From JACOMY01 sp046233115 (GTDB lineage Bacteria > Pseudomonadota > Alphaproteobacteria > Kiloniellales > JACOMY01): DNA of 64,000 nucleotides. The notes below the pieces were generated by a model. It saw only the letters and a program-made list of their open reading frames with translations. It ran no database searches and was not told the origin of the DNA. Both the position numbers and the translations under genes were made by a program. The stretch is taken from the NCBI GenBank assembly GCA_046233115.1, contig JBJXHM010000004.1, positions 372,001 through 436,000 of the forward strand. The letters are read 5' to 3'. Below, piece after piece: positions 25,727 through 35,945 of the stretch (the first letter of the stretch is position 1; the number at the start of each line of letters is the position of its first letter).

Positions 25727-27112
25727 ATGCAACGGGTCTCGCTCCGGGTCGAGGACGACGACAGCCGCAGGGGGGGCGGCTTCGCGCGCCTCACCTTCGA
25801 CCACAGGCTGCGTCAGCCGCCGGCCAGGCTGCAGGTCAGCGTCCGGCGCGGCCAGGAGAGCGACCCCTGGCTCGGCCCCTCGGGCTGGCAGGCCAGCGAG
25901 CACCTCTTCCGTGCGCTCTCGGTGGAGGCCGGCCCGGAGGGGCTCAGCCTGATCGTCGGCCCGGAGGTGGTGAACCAGATCGAGGCCTTCACCAGCGTGA
26001 TGGTGAACCTGCCGGAGCTGGAACTCTCCGGCGTCGCCACCTGGGAAGCCACGCCCGGCTACACCCCGGTGGAAGCTCCAGCCGCCAAGCCGGAGCCGGT
26101 CGAGGTCCGCTTCCAGGTGCTCCCCGACAGGACGATCGGCTTCCAGCCCTCGCCGGAGGAGCTGGACGCACTGGCCCCGCCGGAGCGGCTGGAGCCAGGC
26201 GCAAGCTACCTGTCGCTGGCCTATACGGACTTCGCTCGCGCCTTCAGCGGCAGCCTGGAGATCGATCCGGACAGCGGCCAGGCGCGGATCCTGCCCGACG
26301 CCGCGGGCGCGCCGCCCCGCCTCACCTTCACCGGCGACGGCCGCGGCGGCCTGATGGTCCGGGCCGAGCCGCCGCACCCTTACAAGGTCCGCCTGGCACC
26401 GGACGAGATACTGTTCGGCCTGGAGAGCGCCCCGCTGGTCGCACTCGGCGAAGGGTTGGCCGAGCTGGACCCCGAGACCCTGACCGCGCGGCTGATCGTC
26501 CCCACCGTGCAGCCGCCGAAACGCGGCAAGGAACCGGAGGAACCGAAGCCGCGGCGCTGGCTGCTGCCGCTGCTGATCTTCCTGGTCATCGCTTGCGCGA
26601 CCGCGGCAGCGCTCTACTTCGTCAATGAGAAGGACGGCGAGGAGAAGCCGGCCGTCGTTCCGAACGAGGAACAGGCCAAGCCCGAGGAGACGCCGAAGCC
26701 CGAGGAGACGCCGAAGCCCGAGGAGACCTCGCCGAAACCGAGCCCGCGCGAGCTCTACGGCAAGGGCCGGGAAGCCTTCGAGGCCGGCCGCTTCGACGAG
26801 GCGCGGCCGCTGTTGCGCCAGGCGGAGACGGAGAACGACCGCCAGGCCGCCCTGCTGCTGGCCCAGGCCATCGACTCTCTGAACTTCCAGCCGGGCCTCT
26901 TCGCCGCCGCCGACGACATCGAGGCGCTGCGCCTCTACGGCAGGGCCTGCGCCCCCGGCGACGATGCCGAGCGGACAGAGGTGGTAGCTGCCGCCAAGGA
27001 GAGCCTGGCCGCGCTCGGCCGCGACCTCAAGGCCAAGGCCGACCAGGGCGACGCCATCGCCGGCGACATCCTGTCCGGTCCCTACAAGGAAAGCGAGGAG
27101 CTGTGCCGATGA
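25727..27112 (+). CDS. Bitopic protein with cytoplasmic N-domain and periplasmic TPR-like domain
   Basis: A 461-residue protein I cannot place in a named family. Residues 1-270 look cytoplasmic, beta-rich and unlike anything I recognise; a motif FGLESAPLVALGEG lies near 231-244. A single helix (WLLPLLIFLVIACATAAALYF, about 279-298) follows the basic PKPRR. Next is a PKPEET-repeat linker and a C-terminal helical domain whose ELYGKGREAFEAGRFDEARP reads as a TPR-like hairpin. It starts six bases after srfC and its stop overlaps the next start (ATGA), so it is part of the same transcript. It could bridge the cytoplasmic ATPase/GTPase pair to the periplasmic proteins; this is inference. Confidence 0.72.
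   Translation: MQRVSLRVEDDDSRRGGGFARLTFDHRLRQPPARLQVSVRRGQESDPWLGPSGWQASEHLFRALSVEAGPEGLSLIVGPEVVNQIEAFTSVMVNLPELELSGVATWEATPGYTPVEAPAAKPEPVEVRFQVLPDRTIGFQPSPEELDALAPPERLEPGASYLSLAYTDFARAFSGSLEIDPDSGQARILPDAAGAPPRLTFTGDGRGGLMVRAEPPHPYKVRLAPDEILFGLESAPLVALGEGLAELDPETLTARLIVPTVQPPKRGKEPEEPKPRRWLLPLLIFLVIACATAAALYFVNEKDGEEKPAVVPNEEQAKPEETPKPEETPKPEETSPKPSPRELYGKGREAFEAGRFDEARPLLRQAETENDRQAALLLAQAIDSLNFQPGLFAAADDIEALRLYGRACAPGDDAERTEVVAAAKESLAALGRDLKAKADQGDAIAGDILSGPYKESEELCR
26681..26731 (+). repeat. In-frame 18-bp tandem repeat coding a PKPEET linker
   Basis: The 18-base unit CCCGAGGAGACGCCGAAG occurs exactly at 26681-26698 and 26699-26716, then in part from 26717. It encodes a flexible proline/glutamate/lysine linker between the membrane helix and the TPR-like domain. 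Being a multiple of three, changes in copy number would alter linker length without shifting the frame. Confidence 0.85.
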
Positions 27113-29093
27113 AAGCCTCCACCCGCAGAGCGACCGGCCTCCTGGCCCCCCTACTGACGACGGCCCTCGCCGGCCTGCTGCTGCTGTCGCCCGCCGCCGC
27201 GCGCGAGCCGCTGATGCAGGCGGGCACCACCTCGATCCCGCAGCGCGCGCTTTCCCGGCCCGACGCCAAGGTCATGACCGCGCCCGGCGGCGACAAGCTG
27301 GTCGAGGCGCCACAGCCCTTCACCCTCTACTACCTCTTCGCCCGCAAGCAGGCCGGCGGCAAGGAGTGGCTGGAGGTCGGCCCCAACCGCGACGGCGATC
27401 CGGTCGGCTGGGTCCCGGCCGAGGACACGGTGGACTGGAAGCAGACCCTGGTGCTGACCTTCACCAACCCGGCCGGCCGCCTGCCCACCCTGTTCTTTTC
27501 GACCAAGGACAAGCTGATCGACTTCGTCGAGGATGAGCGCATGACGGTGCTCGCCCCCGACTACGTCGCCAAGACGCGGGCCGGCGACCCGCCGCCCGAA
27601 TCCGGCATCGTCTCGATCGAGCCGCCGGAGTACATCGACTTCACCAAGGAGTTCTACCTGCTGCCGATCCTGGAGGCCGAGCAGGTGCTGCTCTCGGCCA
27701 CCGCGCAGCGATCCAAGATCTTCGAAATCGCGTCGATCCCACTGAAAGAGAAACGGAAAGTCGATCCGACCACCAACCCGGACTTCCCGGTCGGCATCGT
27801 CTTCGTGATCGACACGACGCTCTCGATGGATCCCTACATCGACCGCACCCGCGAGACGGTGAAGAAGATCTTCGAGACCATCCGCGGCTCCGAAATCGCG
27901 AACCGGGTGAGCTTCGGCATGATCGGCTTCCGCGACGCGACCCAGGGAGCCGAGGGGCTGGAGTACACCGCCAAGGTCTTCGCGCCGCTGGACAAGAACT
28001 TCGACCCCGACGTCTTCCTGGACAAGATCAAGGCAATCCAGGCCGCCCGCGTCTCCTCGCGCGGCTTCAACGAGGATGGGCTCGCCGGCGTGGTCGAGGC
28101 CTTGAACCTGGAAAGCTGGAAGGACTTCGGCGGCCGCTACGTCATCCTGATCAGCGACGCTGGGCTGCGGGTGCCGCCCGACCCGCTCGCCTCCACCGGC
28201 CTCACGGTCGAGCAGGTGAATGCGCTGGCCCGCGACCGCCAGATCGCGGTGATCTCGTTGCTGCTGCGCACTGCCGCCGGAACCGCCTATCACGAGAACG
28301 CCGCCCGGCAGATGAAGGCGCTCTCCTTCTGGCGCCAGGACTGGGCACCGCCCTTCTACGAGGTGCCACAGGGCGACCTGGCGCAGTTCGGGCCGATGGT
28401 CGACGACATCACCAAGCGCCTGGTGCAGCAGGTGGTGACCCTGGCCAAGACCTCCGCCAACCAGGGCGACGAGGAGTCGGTGGCCGACTGCGGCCAGGGC
28501 AAGAACACCATCGAGTGCCTGGGCTTCGCCATGCGGCTCGCCTGGCTGGGCAGCGAGACCGGGGCGCAGGCGCCCAAGGTCTTCAAGGCCTGGGCGCCGC
28601 AGTTCGCGCTGGACGACCCGGTGAACGGCCGCGCCTTCCAGGTCCGCATCCTCCTCAACCGCAACCAGGTGAACAACCTCTACGCCCGCCTGGGCCTGGT
28701 CGAGGAGGCCGCCGACCAGCTGATCGGCCAGGACCCCGGCAAGTTCTTCGACGTGCTGCAGACGGTGATCGCGCAGGCCACCAATGACCCCTCGACCCTG
28801 GAGGACCTGGACCCGAGCCAGAACGTCTCGGTCGAGATCGACGACCTGCCAAACCTGGGCGTGCTGCTGGGCGAGTACTTCAACCACCTGCCCTTCCAGA
28901 CCCGGCTGATGCGCACCACCCGCGAAGACTGGGACCGCATGCCCGGCTCCGAACGCGAGCAGATCCTGGTCAGCGTGCGCAGCGCCCGACGCCTGATCAA
29001 GCAGTACTACCAGGACAGCAACCGCTGGATCGCGCTGCACCCCAAGGCCAGCGACGGCGAGAAGGTCTACCCGTTGCCCCTGGAAGTGCTGCC

Positions 29094-29097
<4 letters not shown>
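27109..29097 (+). CDS. Secreted SH3-like/vWA-domain protein
   Basis: A 662-residue protein. ATG 27109 overlaps the previous stop (ATGA), with GAGGAG eight bases upstream. It has a signal peptide (basic start, TTALAGLLLLSPAAA, cleavage before REP). Residues 35-105 resemble a bacterial SH3 fold (LYYLFARKQ, EWLEVG, VGWVPAEDTVDW). A vWA domain starts near residue 225 with MIDAS motif VIDTTLSMDPYI. It includes GMIGFRDA, a basic stretch RVSSRGFNEDGLAGVVEAL and YVILISDAGLR. The remaining 250 residues are helical and unassigned. It is the second vWA protein in the block, this one soluble in the periplasm. It probably binds a peptide or protein through a divalent metal; the ligand is not known. Confidence 0.82.
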
Positions 29098-29827
<730 letters not shown>

Positions 29828-29831
<4 letters not shown>

Positions 29832-31081
29832 CCCGCGCGCCGACGCTGCTGGCCGCGCGCCTGGCGTTGAAGGACCTACTGCACGAGCGCACGCACTTCC
29901 TCTGCCAGGTGCTGGCGCTGGCGGCGGTGCTGGCGCCGCTGCTGATCCTCTACGGCCTCAAGACCGGCGTCCTGGAGACCCTGACGCGAGGTCTGGCGGC
30001 CGACGCGGCGGTGCGCCAGATCACCATCCGCGGCCTGGCCAACCTGCCGGAGACCGAGGTCGAGGCGCTGAAGCGTGATCCCCTGGTCGGCTTCCTCGCC
30101 CCCCACCCCCATCCGATCAACGCCGACACCTTCTTCGCACTGGCCGGACAGCGTGCGCCAGAGACCATCCGCGGCACCATCCTGGGCTCCGGCCCCGGCG
30201 ACCCGCTGCTGGGTTCCGAGCGGCAGCCGCCCAAGGCCGGCGAGACCGTACTTTCGGCCGGGCTGGCCCGCAAACTGGGCGTTGTCGAGCACGGCAAGAT
30301 CCTGCTGCTGGCCGAGCGCAACCAGGGTGAGACCGCGCTGCTGCCGCTGACCGTGGTCGGGGTGCTGAAGCCCGCGGACTGGTCGGCCGACGGCGCCCTG
30401 CTCGACCCCGGCGACCTGATGGACGTCGACCGCTGGAGCGAGGGCTACAGGATCGACGCGCTGGGCGCCACCGGCCGCCCGCTGGAGAACCCCACCGTGC
30501 CGACCCTCAGGCTCTATGCCGCCGACCTGGCCTCGGTGCGGCCGCTGGCCGACCGCCTGGGCAAGCTGGGCCTGAACCTGCGCACCGACGTCAGCCGCAT
30601 CGAGGGGCTGGAACGGCTATCGCAGATGCTGGGCATCGTCTTCGGCACCATCGCCGGGGTGGCGGGCCTGGGCTACCTGGTTTCCTTCAGCGCCAGCCTC
30701 TGGGCCAACGTCTCGCGCAAGGCCCAGGCGCTCTCCATCCTGCGCCTGCAGGGGCTGTCGCGCCGCGCCTCCCTCACCTTCCCGGCGGCCCAGGCGATCG
30801 CCATCGCGCTCGGCGGCTGGGCCGGGGCCAGCCTGCTCTACCTGCTGGCCGCGACGGTGCTGAACGACAGCCTGGGACCGGACTTCGCCCGCGCACTGGG
30901 TCAGGGCTTCGACGCCCTGCGACCCGGCCAGACCAACGTCGCGGGCGCGATTGCCTCGCTCAGCGCGTACCATTTCCTGGCGGCGGCGCTCGCCAGTCTG
31001 GCCGTGGCGCTGATCGCCGCGGCCGCCGCCGCGCGCCGCATCATGGGGATCGATCCAGCAGAGGGCCTGCGCAGTGCCTAG
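29828..31081 (+). CDS. FtsX-like ABC permease
   Basis: A 417-residue membrane protein with the MacB/LolC-type layout: a cytoplasmic start, a first helix (about 24-45), a large periplasmic domain of about 220 residues, then three helices near 273-297, 327-352 and 379-402. The segment RKAQALSILRLQGLSRRASLTFPAAQ between helices 2 and 3 corresponds to the coupling region. The ATG overlaps the stop of the ATPase gene (ATGA), confirming the pair. MacB-type exporters usually have a periplasmic adaptor; none is next to it, but two lipoproteins and a secreted vWA protein are. The cargo is unknown. Confidence 0.85.
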
Positions 31082-32612
31082 ACCAGCCCCCCGAACGATA
31101 GTCGCAACCGTCTTGCTGCTCCTGGCCTCCGGCAGCGCCGAAGCGCGCTGGGACGAGGCCCTGTGGAACCGCAACCCGCTGCCCGACGACCTGGTGCTGC
31201 CGCTGCCCTGCGACGGCGCCATGACCTTACGGCCGGTCTACGTCGACAGCGAGCCGAACCGCCTGAGCGACCTTGAGGTCGAGTTCGGCAGCGACAACAG
31301 CGACGCCCTCTTCTCCGAGTTCCCGCGCACCACCCACATCGCCGGTTCGATCACCGCCCCGGAAGCGCCCGGCCGTCGCCTCTACTACCTGGCCAAGTAC
31401 GAGGTGACCCGCGACCAGTACGCCGCGGTGATGGCAGAGAGCTGCCCGAAGCCCAGCGCCACCGGCAGCCTGCCGGTCGAGGGGCTCGCCTGGTTCGACG
31501 CGGTGGACTTCACCCGCAAGCTCTCCGAATGGCTCTTGGCCGAACAGCCTGATGACCTGCCGAAGGAGGACGGCGTGCCGACCTACCTGCGGCTGCCGAC
31601 CGAGACCGAGTGGGAGTTCGCCGCGCGCGGCGGCATGGCGGTGACCGACAGCCAGCGCCGCGACCTGCTGTTCCCCATGCCGGAGGGGACGGTCGACCTC
31701 TATGCCTGGTTCGATTCACCCGACTCCTGCGACGGCTACACCCAGCCGATCGGCCTGAAGAAACCCAACCCGCTGGGCCTCTACGACATGCTGGGCAACG
31801 TCGAGGAGATGGTGCTGACCCCCTATCACATGTCGGTGGCCGGACGTCTGCACGGACAGGTCGGCGGCTTCGTCACCAAGGGCGGGTCCTGCAACACCCG
31901 GCGCGAGCTGCTGCGCAGCGGCGCGCGGCGCGAGAACCCCTTCTTCGACGCCCACCGCGCCCAGGCGATGCAACCCCCCTTCGCCGGCTTCCGCGTCGCC
32001 CTGGTGGCGCCGGTCGAGACCTCGGTGCCGCGCATCGAGGACCTGCGCGACGACTGGCAGGAGGCCAGCCTCGACAGCAAGGTCGACCCGGGGAGCGACC
32101 CGCTCACCATCCTCGGCTTGCTGAGCGAGGAGGCCAAGGATGCGAACAGCCGGGCAGCCCTCGACCGGGTCTCCAACAGCCTCAGCCGCGAGCGGCAGGA
32201 GCGCCGCGCGCTCGACGCCAGGGCGGCGCGCATGGCGATCATCGCCGGCGCCCAGATGATCCGCAGCTATCGCCGCGACGAGCGCATCGCGGTCGGCCTG
32301 CAGAAAGCCATTGTCATCTGCGGCGACGACGAGGCCTGCCGCGAACAGACCGACGGCGGCCGGCTGGATCGGGCCAGGCTCAACGCCGAGATCGGCGCCA
32401 ACGCGCTGCTCGACCTGATCGGCCAGGTGGAGAAGGACTATCCGCAAGCGCTGCTGGAAAGCCAGCTCACCCCGGTCCTGGAGCAGTACGCGGCCTTCGA
32501 GAGCGGCGGCTTCTCGGTCTTCGCCAGCGGCTTCTTGCACATCGTCGCGGAACTAAGAGGCGCCCCACAACGTTCCAACGAGGAGATCCTGCAGGCGGTG
32601 CTGGCGCTATGA
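31074..32612 (+). CDS. Exported formylglycine-generating-enzyme-fold (FGE-sulfatase) protein
   Basis: A 512-residue protein with signal peptide (TIVATVLLLLASGSAEA, cleavage before RWDE) and an FGE/SUMF1-like domain at about 95-315: YYLAKYEVTRDQYAAVM, LPTETEWEFAARGG, LYDMLGNVEEMVLTPY, VTKGGSCNTRRELLRSG and FAGFRVALVAP. The usual GGSW is GGSC, and the second active-site cysteine of true formylglycine-generating enzymes is not evident, so it may be a binding rather than a catalytic member, as with many FGE-fold proteins. About 190 residues of helical sequence follow, without assignment. It starts with a GTG that overlaps the permease stop. No sulfatase gene is in the window. Confidence 0.83.
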   Translation: MPRPAPRTIVATVLLLLASGSAEARWDEALWNRNPLPDDLVLPLPCDGAMTLRPVYVDSEPNRLSDLEVEFGSDNSDALFSEFPRTTHIAGSITAPEAPGRRLYYLAKYEVTRDQYAAVMAESCPKPSATGSLPVEGLAWFDAVDFTRKLSEWLLAEQPDDLPKEDGVPTYLRLPTETEWEFAARGGMAVTDSQRRDLLFPMPEGTVDLYAWFDSPDSCDGYTQPIGLKKPNPLGLYDMLGNVEEMVLTPYHMSVAGRLHGQVGGFVTKGGSCNTRRELLRSGARRENPFFDAHRAQAMQPPFAGFRVALVAPVETSVPRIEDLRDDWQEASLDSKVDPGSDPLTILGLLSEEAKDANSRAALDRVSNSLSRERQERRALDARAARMAIIAGAQMIRSYRRDERIAVGLQKAIVICGDDEACREQTDGGRLDRARLNAEIGANALLDLIGQVEKDYPQALLESQLTPVLEQYAAFESGGFSVFASGFLHIVAELRGAPQRSNEEILQAVLAL

Positions 32613-32721
32613 CAGCCCAGGGAAGCCCGAAAACACGAAGCGGTGAGGTCTCCACGATTCGTTCATGGTACGAAGTTACCGTCGGACTATGATAGTCGGC
32701 CCAAAACGAGAGTTGAAAGCG

Positions 32722-33483
32722 ATGCTATCCCCCGCCGATAGAACAAGCGACGCAAGAAGGCCGGTAACGGCCAAGCGAACCACTGCGCTTCTGCTGGTGG
32801 CGGCGATGGTGCTGAGCGCCTGCGCCTCGTCGACCAGGCGGCCGAGCAATCCCAGTTCGGAACAATCGGCCCTCTACGATTACGCCGAGTCTTACACCAC
32901 ACAGGGTGTCGCGATCGGTGCCGTGGCCGGTGCCATCCTGGGCTGCACCATCGGCGCGCTCGCCTCCAAGAACAAGGGCCGGGGCTGCGCGATCGGGGCT
33001 GCGGCCGGCGGTGCCGGCGGCGCATTGCTGGGGGGCGCCGGTGGCTATCTCGCCGCCGAGAACCAGCGCCAGTACGCCACCCAGGAGGACCGGCTGTACG
33101 GCCTCTCGCGGGCCGCAGACGTCGAGCTGAGCAAGGCCCGGAACGCGCGGACCGACGCCGAGCGCATCGTCGCCAACCACCGCACCAAGATCGCCAGCCT
33201 GGAAGAGGGCTACAAGGCCCGCAAGGTGAGCGAAGAGACCATGGAGCGGGCACTGCAGGAGGCGCGCTACGACCGCGACCAGATCGAGCGGGCGAGCGAG
33301 AACGTCGAATCTCAGATCGAGGTCATGAACGACGGCATCACCCAGGCCGCCAACAGCGGCAGCCCCAACACCCAGCGGCTGGTCAGCCAGCGCAACGCCC
33401 TGCTGGCAGAGCGCAACAAGCTGAACCAGCAGCTCATCTCCCTGGATATCGAGATCGACAAGGCGGAGTCCCTGCTGTCGTGA
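32722..33483 (+). CDS. Lipoprotein with glycine-zipper segment and coiled coil
   Basis: A 253-residue protein. The ATG at 32722 is preferred; earlier in-frame starts at 32665 and 32689 would lengthen the signal beyond normal. The lipobox is LSAC after the hydrophobic stretch TTALLLVAAMV, so it is an acylated lipoprotein. A glycine-zipper region (GVAIGAVAGAILGCTIGA and GAAAGGAGGALLGGAGGYLA, about 75-125) could insert in or pack on a membrane. The rest is a long charged coiled coil. It lies 109 bases after the FGE-fold gene, the longest gap in the block; TATGAT at 32686-32691 could be a -10 box of an internal promoter. Its stop overlaps the next start. Confidence 0.8.
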   Translation: MLSPADRTSDARRPVTAKRTTALLLVAAMVLSACASSTRRPSNPSSEQSALYDYAESYTTQGVAIGAVAGAILGCTIGALASKNKGRGCAIGAAAGGAGGALLGGAGGYLAAENQRQYATQEDRLYGLSRAADVELSKARNARTDAERIVANHRTKIASLEEGYKARKVSEETMERALQEARYDRDQIERASENVESQIEVMNDGITQAANSGSPNTQRLVSQRNALLAERNKLNQQLISLDIEIDKAESLLS

Positions 33484-34004
33484 TGCAACGCCTCTTCCCT
33501 TCCCTGCTGCCGCTGCTGGCGCTGGCGCTGGCCGCCAGCTGCGTCTCCAAGGCCGACTGCGACCCGCACAAGGCGAGCAACGTGATCACCGCCGGCGCCT
33601 GCCAGGTCAGCGGCACCTCGCAGGCCCGCGTCGACGACATGCAGGCCGAGGTCGACGCCAAGATCGCCGCCTACCAGCTGACCCAGGCGGAGACCCGCGC
33701 GCTGCTGGTCCAGGCCGAGGAGCTGGCCGCCGACCAGGCGCTCTGGCAGGCCCGCGTCTCGGAGATCGACCGCAACCTGGCCTCCTTGCGCAGCCGCATT
33801 TCCAAGCAGAAGACCAGCAACGACGCCCAGCGCGCCCGCCTCAAGGCCCTGCGCAACGAGCTGGAGCAGACCCAGGCTCAGCTCGACACCGCCAAGGGGG
33901 ACGACAGTGTCACCCGCGCCGAGATCGAGACCCTGACCCTGGAGGTCGAACGCCGCCGCCAGGCGATCCAGGCCTACCTGAACGAGATCGACGTGGTGGA
34001 GTAG
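33483..34004 (+). CDS. Small coiled-coil lipoprotein
   Basis: A 173-residue protein starting at the ATG in TGATG that overlaps the stop of the previous gene. A signal peptide ends in the lipobox LAASC (about residues 15-19), so it should be lipid-anchored. After a cysteine-containing stretch (CVSKADCDPHK, GACQVSG), residues 50-170 form an almost continuous alanine- and glutamine-rich coiled coil (heptads in AETRALLVQAEELAADQA). It is the last gene of the block, followed by two strong hairpins. The tandem lipoprotein pair with matching coiled coils suggests they bind each other. No family name is recognised. Confidence 0.75.
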   Translation: MQRLFPSLLPLLALALAASCVSKADCDPHKASNVITAGACQVSGTSQARVDDMQAEVDAKIAAYQLTQAETRALLVQAEELAADQALWQARVSEIDRNLASLRSRISKQKTSNDAQRARLKALRNELEQTQAQLDTAKGDDSVTRAEIETLTLEVERRRQAIQAYLNEIDVVE

Positions 34005-34023
34005 CGGGTATTGGTTTCTTGTC

Positions 34024-34046
34024 GTCCTACGACTTAATCGTAGGAC
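34024..34046 (+). terminator. Hairpin 1 after the Srf-like block
   Basis: GTCCTACG (34024-34031) and CGTAGGAC (34039-34046) form a perfect 8-bp stem with a 7-base loop, 19 bases after the last stop of the block. Confidence 0.6.
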
Positions 34047-34127
34047 CACTCGCCCTTCGCCTAGACCTTCCCGTGCCGCTCCGCCCCCTCTTTCTCGCGC
34101 TACATCAAAGATCTGCGCAGGCGGAGG

Positions 34128-34156
34128 GTGATCCTCTGGTCAAGCCAGAGGATCAC
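34128..34156. terminator. Hairpin 2, shared by convergent transcripts
   Basis: GTGATCCTCTGG (34128-34139) and CCAGAGGATCAC (34145-34156) form a perfect 12-bp stem with a TCAAG loop, 24 bases from the stop of the convergent SDR gene. It is likely the terminator for the SDR gene and a back-up for the long Srf-like transcript. Confidence 0.65.
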
Positions 34157-34179
34157 GAGGAGGCGGGGCGCTTCGTGCC

Positions 34180-34932
34180 CTACCCCCTTCCGACGAAGGG
34201 CATCTTGGTGGCCATGATGGTCTGGAACAGCACGTTGCTCTCCAGCGGCAGGTTGGCCATGGCCAACACCGCCTGGGCCACGTGGGTCACGTCCATCGTC
34301 GGCTCCGGCTTGATCTCGCCGTCGGCCTGGGGGACGCCCGCCGACATCTTGGCGGTCATCGCCGAGGCGGTGTTGCCGATGTCGATCTGGCCGCAGGCGA
34401 TGTTAAAGGCGCGCCCGTCCAGCACGATCGACTTGGTGAGCCCGGTGATCGCGTGCTTGGAGGTCGTGTAGGCCACCGAGCCATAGCGCGGCGCGTGCGC
34501 CGAGATCGAACCATTGTTGATGATCCGACCGCCCTGCGGGCTCTGGTCGCGCATCATGCGGAAGGCAGCCGCGGCGACCAGGAAGGCGCCATCCAGGTTC
34601 ACCGACAGCACCTTGCGCCAGTCCGCGAAGCTGACGTCGCCGACCAGGGTGGTGGGCATGTTGGTGCCAGCGTTGTTGAAGACCGCGTCCAGACGGCCGC
34701 AGCGCTGGCGGATCTCCCCGAACAGAGCCTCGACCGAGTCCGGGTCGGCTACGTCGGTCGGCACCGCCAGACAGCGCCCGCCAGCCTCGCCCAGCGATCC
34801 GATCACCGCCTCCATCTTCTCGGCCGAGCGCGCAGCCAGGACCACTCGCCAGCCGGCTGTAGCGAAGGCCGTGGCACAGGCCGCCCCGATCCCCTGGCTG
34901 GCCCCGGTCACCAGCACGATTGACTCCGTCAT
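34180..34932 (-). CDS. Short-chain dehydrogenase/reductase
   Basis: A 250-residue classical SDR. Cofactor motif LVTGASQGIGAA is near the start, NNAG near residue 85, and the catalytic residues appear as NNGSIS (Ser) and YTTSK (Tyr and Lys). The ATG at 34932 follows GGAGAAGCGTC; a frame from 34953 gives seven extra residues without a better site. VLAARSAEK after the second strand, with Arg following Ala, suggests NADP(H) preference. The substrate cannot be predicted. It is divergent from the fabI-type gene, and the 230-bp gap between them should hold both promoters. Confidence 0.87.
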   Translation of the reverse strand: MTESIVLVTGASQGIGAACATAFATAGWRVVLAARSAEKMEAVIGSLGEAGGRCLAVPTDVADPDSVEALFGEIRQRCGRLDAVFNNAGTNMPTTLVGDVSFADWRKVLSVNLDGAFLVAAAAFRMMRDQSPQGGRIINNGSISAHAPRYGSVAYTTSKHAITGLTKSIVLDGRAFNIACGQIDIGNTASAMTAKMSAGVPQADGEIKPEPTMDVTHVAQAVLAMANLPLESNVLFQTIMATKMPFVGRG

Positions 34933-35162
34933 GACGCTTCTCCTCTCTGTCATTGGGACACGACTTTAAGGAGCCCGCCCCGCACGCGGCAAGCTGTCCG
35001 CCGGCGCGTCACGCTCTGGCAACCCCGCGGCATTAGGATGCTGGCGGGACCCCTGCGCACTGCCGGGCCGCTCCCCAGATAAAAAGCCAGCGAGCCGAAG
35101 CCTCCGAGCACCGGCAGCCAAGGGAAGGAAAGCGCCGCCAACCGCCTGTTGGAGGGCATATC

Positions 35163-35945
35163 ATGTTCGATCCCAAGGCGCGCACCTTGGAAGGCAAGAA
35201 GGGTCTGGTCATCGGCATCGCCAACGACCAGTCGATTGCCTACGGCTGCGCCAAGGCCTTCAAGTTTCTCGGCGCCGAGGACCTGGCCGTCACCTACCTG
35301 AACGACAAGGCCAAGCCCTACGTCCAGCCGCTGGCCGAAGAGCTGGAGGCCGGCCTCTTCCTGCCGCTCGACGTGCGCGACAACGCCCAGTTCGAGGCCG
35401 TATTCGCGGCGATCGAGGAGAAGTGGGGGCGGCTCGACTTCCTGCTGCACTCCATCGCCTTCGCGCCCAAGGACGACCTACACGGCCGCCTGGTCGACTG
35501 CTCGCGCGAGGGCTACCTGCAGGCGATGGAGATCTCCTGCTACTCCTTCATCCAGGCCGCCCGCCTGGCCGAGCCCCTGATGACCGAGGGTGGCACCCTG
35601 ATCACCATGAGCTACTACGGGGCCGAGAAGGTGGTGGAGAACTACAACGTCATGGGGCCGGTGAAGGCGGCGCTGGAGGGCGCCACCCGCTACATGGCCT
35701 CCGAGCTGGGTGCCAAGGGCATCCGGGTCCACGCCATCTCGCCGGGTCCGTTGAAGACCCGTGCGGCCTCCGGCATCAAGGACTTCGACCAGCTCATCAA
35801 TCGGGCAGCGGCGGAGGCGCCGACGCACCAGCTCGTCTCCATCGCCGACGTCGGCCTGGTCTGCGCCAGCCTGGCCACATCGGGCGCCCGCCCGCTGACC
35901 GGCGACGTGATCTACGTGGACGGCGGCCTGCACATCATGAGCTAG
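35163..35945 (+). CDS. fabI: Enoyl-[acyl-carrier-protein] reductase, FabI type
   Basis: A 260-residue NADH-dependent enoyl-ACP reductase catalysing the last step of the fatty acid elongation cycle. The FabI-specific cofactor region LVIGIANDQSIAYGCAKAF, LLHSIAFAPKDDL and the active-site pattern SYYGAEKVVENYNVMGPVK (two tyrosines and lysine in the FabI spacing) are present, as is SPGPLKTRAASGI. GGAGG lies seven bases ahead of the ATG. Its last bases overlap the stop of the convergent ackA. Many alphaproteobacteria have more than one FabI, and one copy often sits next to acetate kinase, so this may be the accessory copy rather than the main one. Confidence 0.9.
   Translation: MFDPKARTLEGKKGLVIGIANDQSIAYGCAKAFKFLGAEDLAVTYLNDKAKPYVQPLAEELEAGLFLPLDVRDNAQFEAVFAAIEEKWGRLDFLLHSIAFAPKDDLHGRLVDCSREGYLQAMEISCYSFIQAARLAEPLMTEGGTLITMSYYGAEKVVENYNVMGPVKAALEGATRYMASELGAKGIRVHAISPGPLKTRAASGIKDFDQLINRAAAEAPTHQLVSIADVGLVCASLATSGARPLTGDVIYVDGGLHIMS

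Noticed and set aside
34005..34179. Hairpins considered as a small RNA or attachment site
   Set aside because: Two perfect stems between convergent genes are explained by transcription termination; there is no integrase or tRNA nearby.
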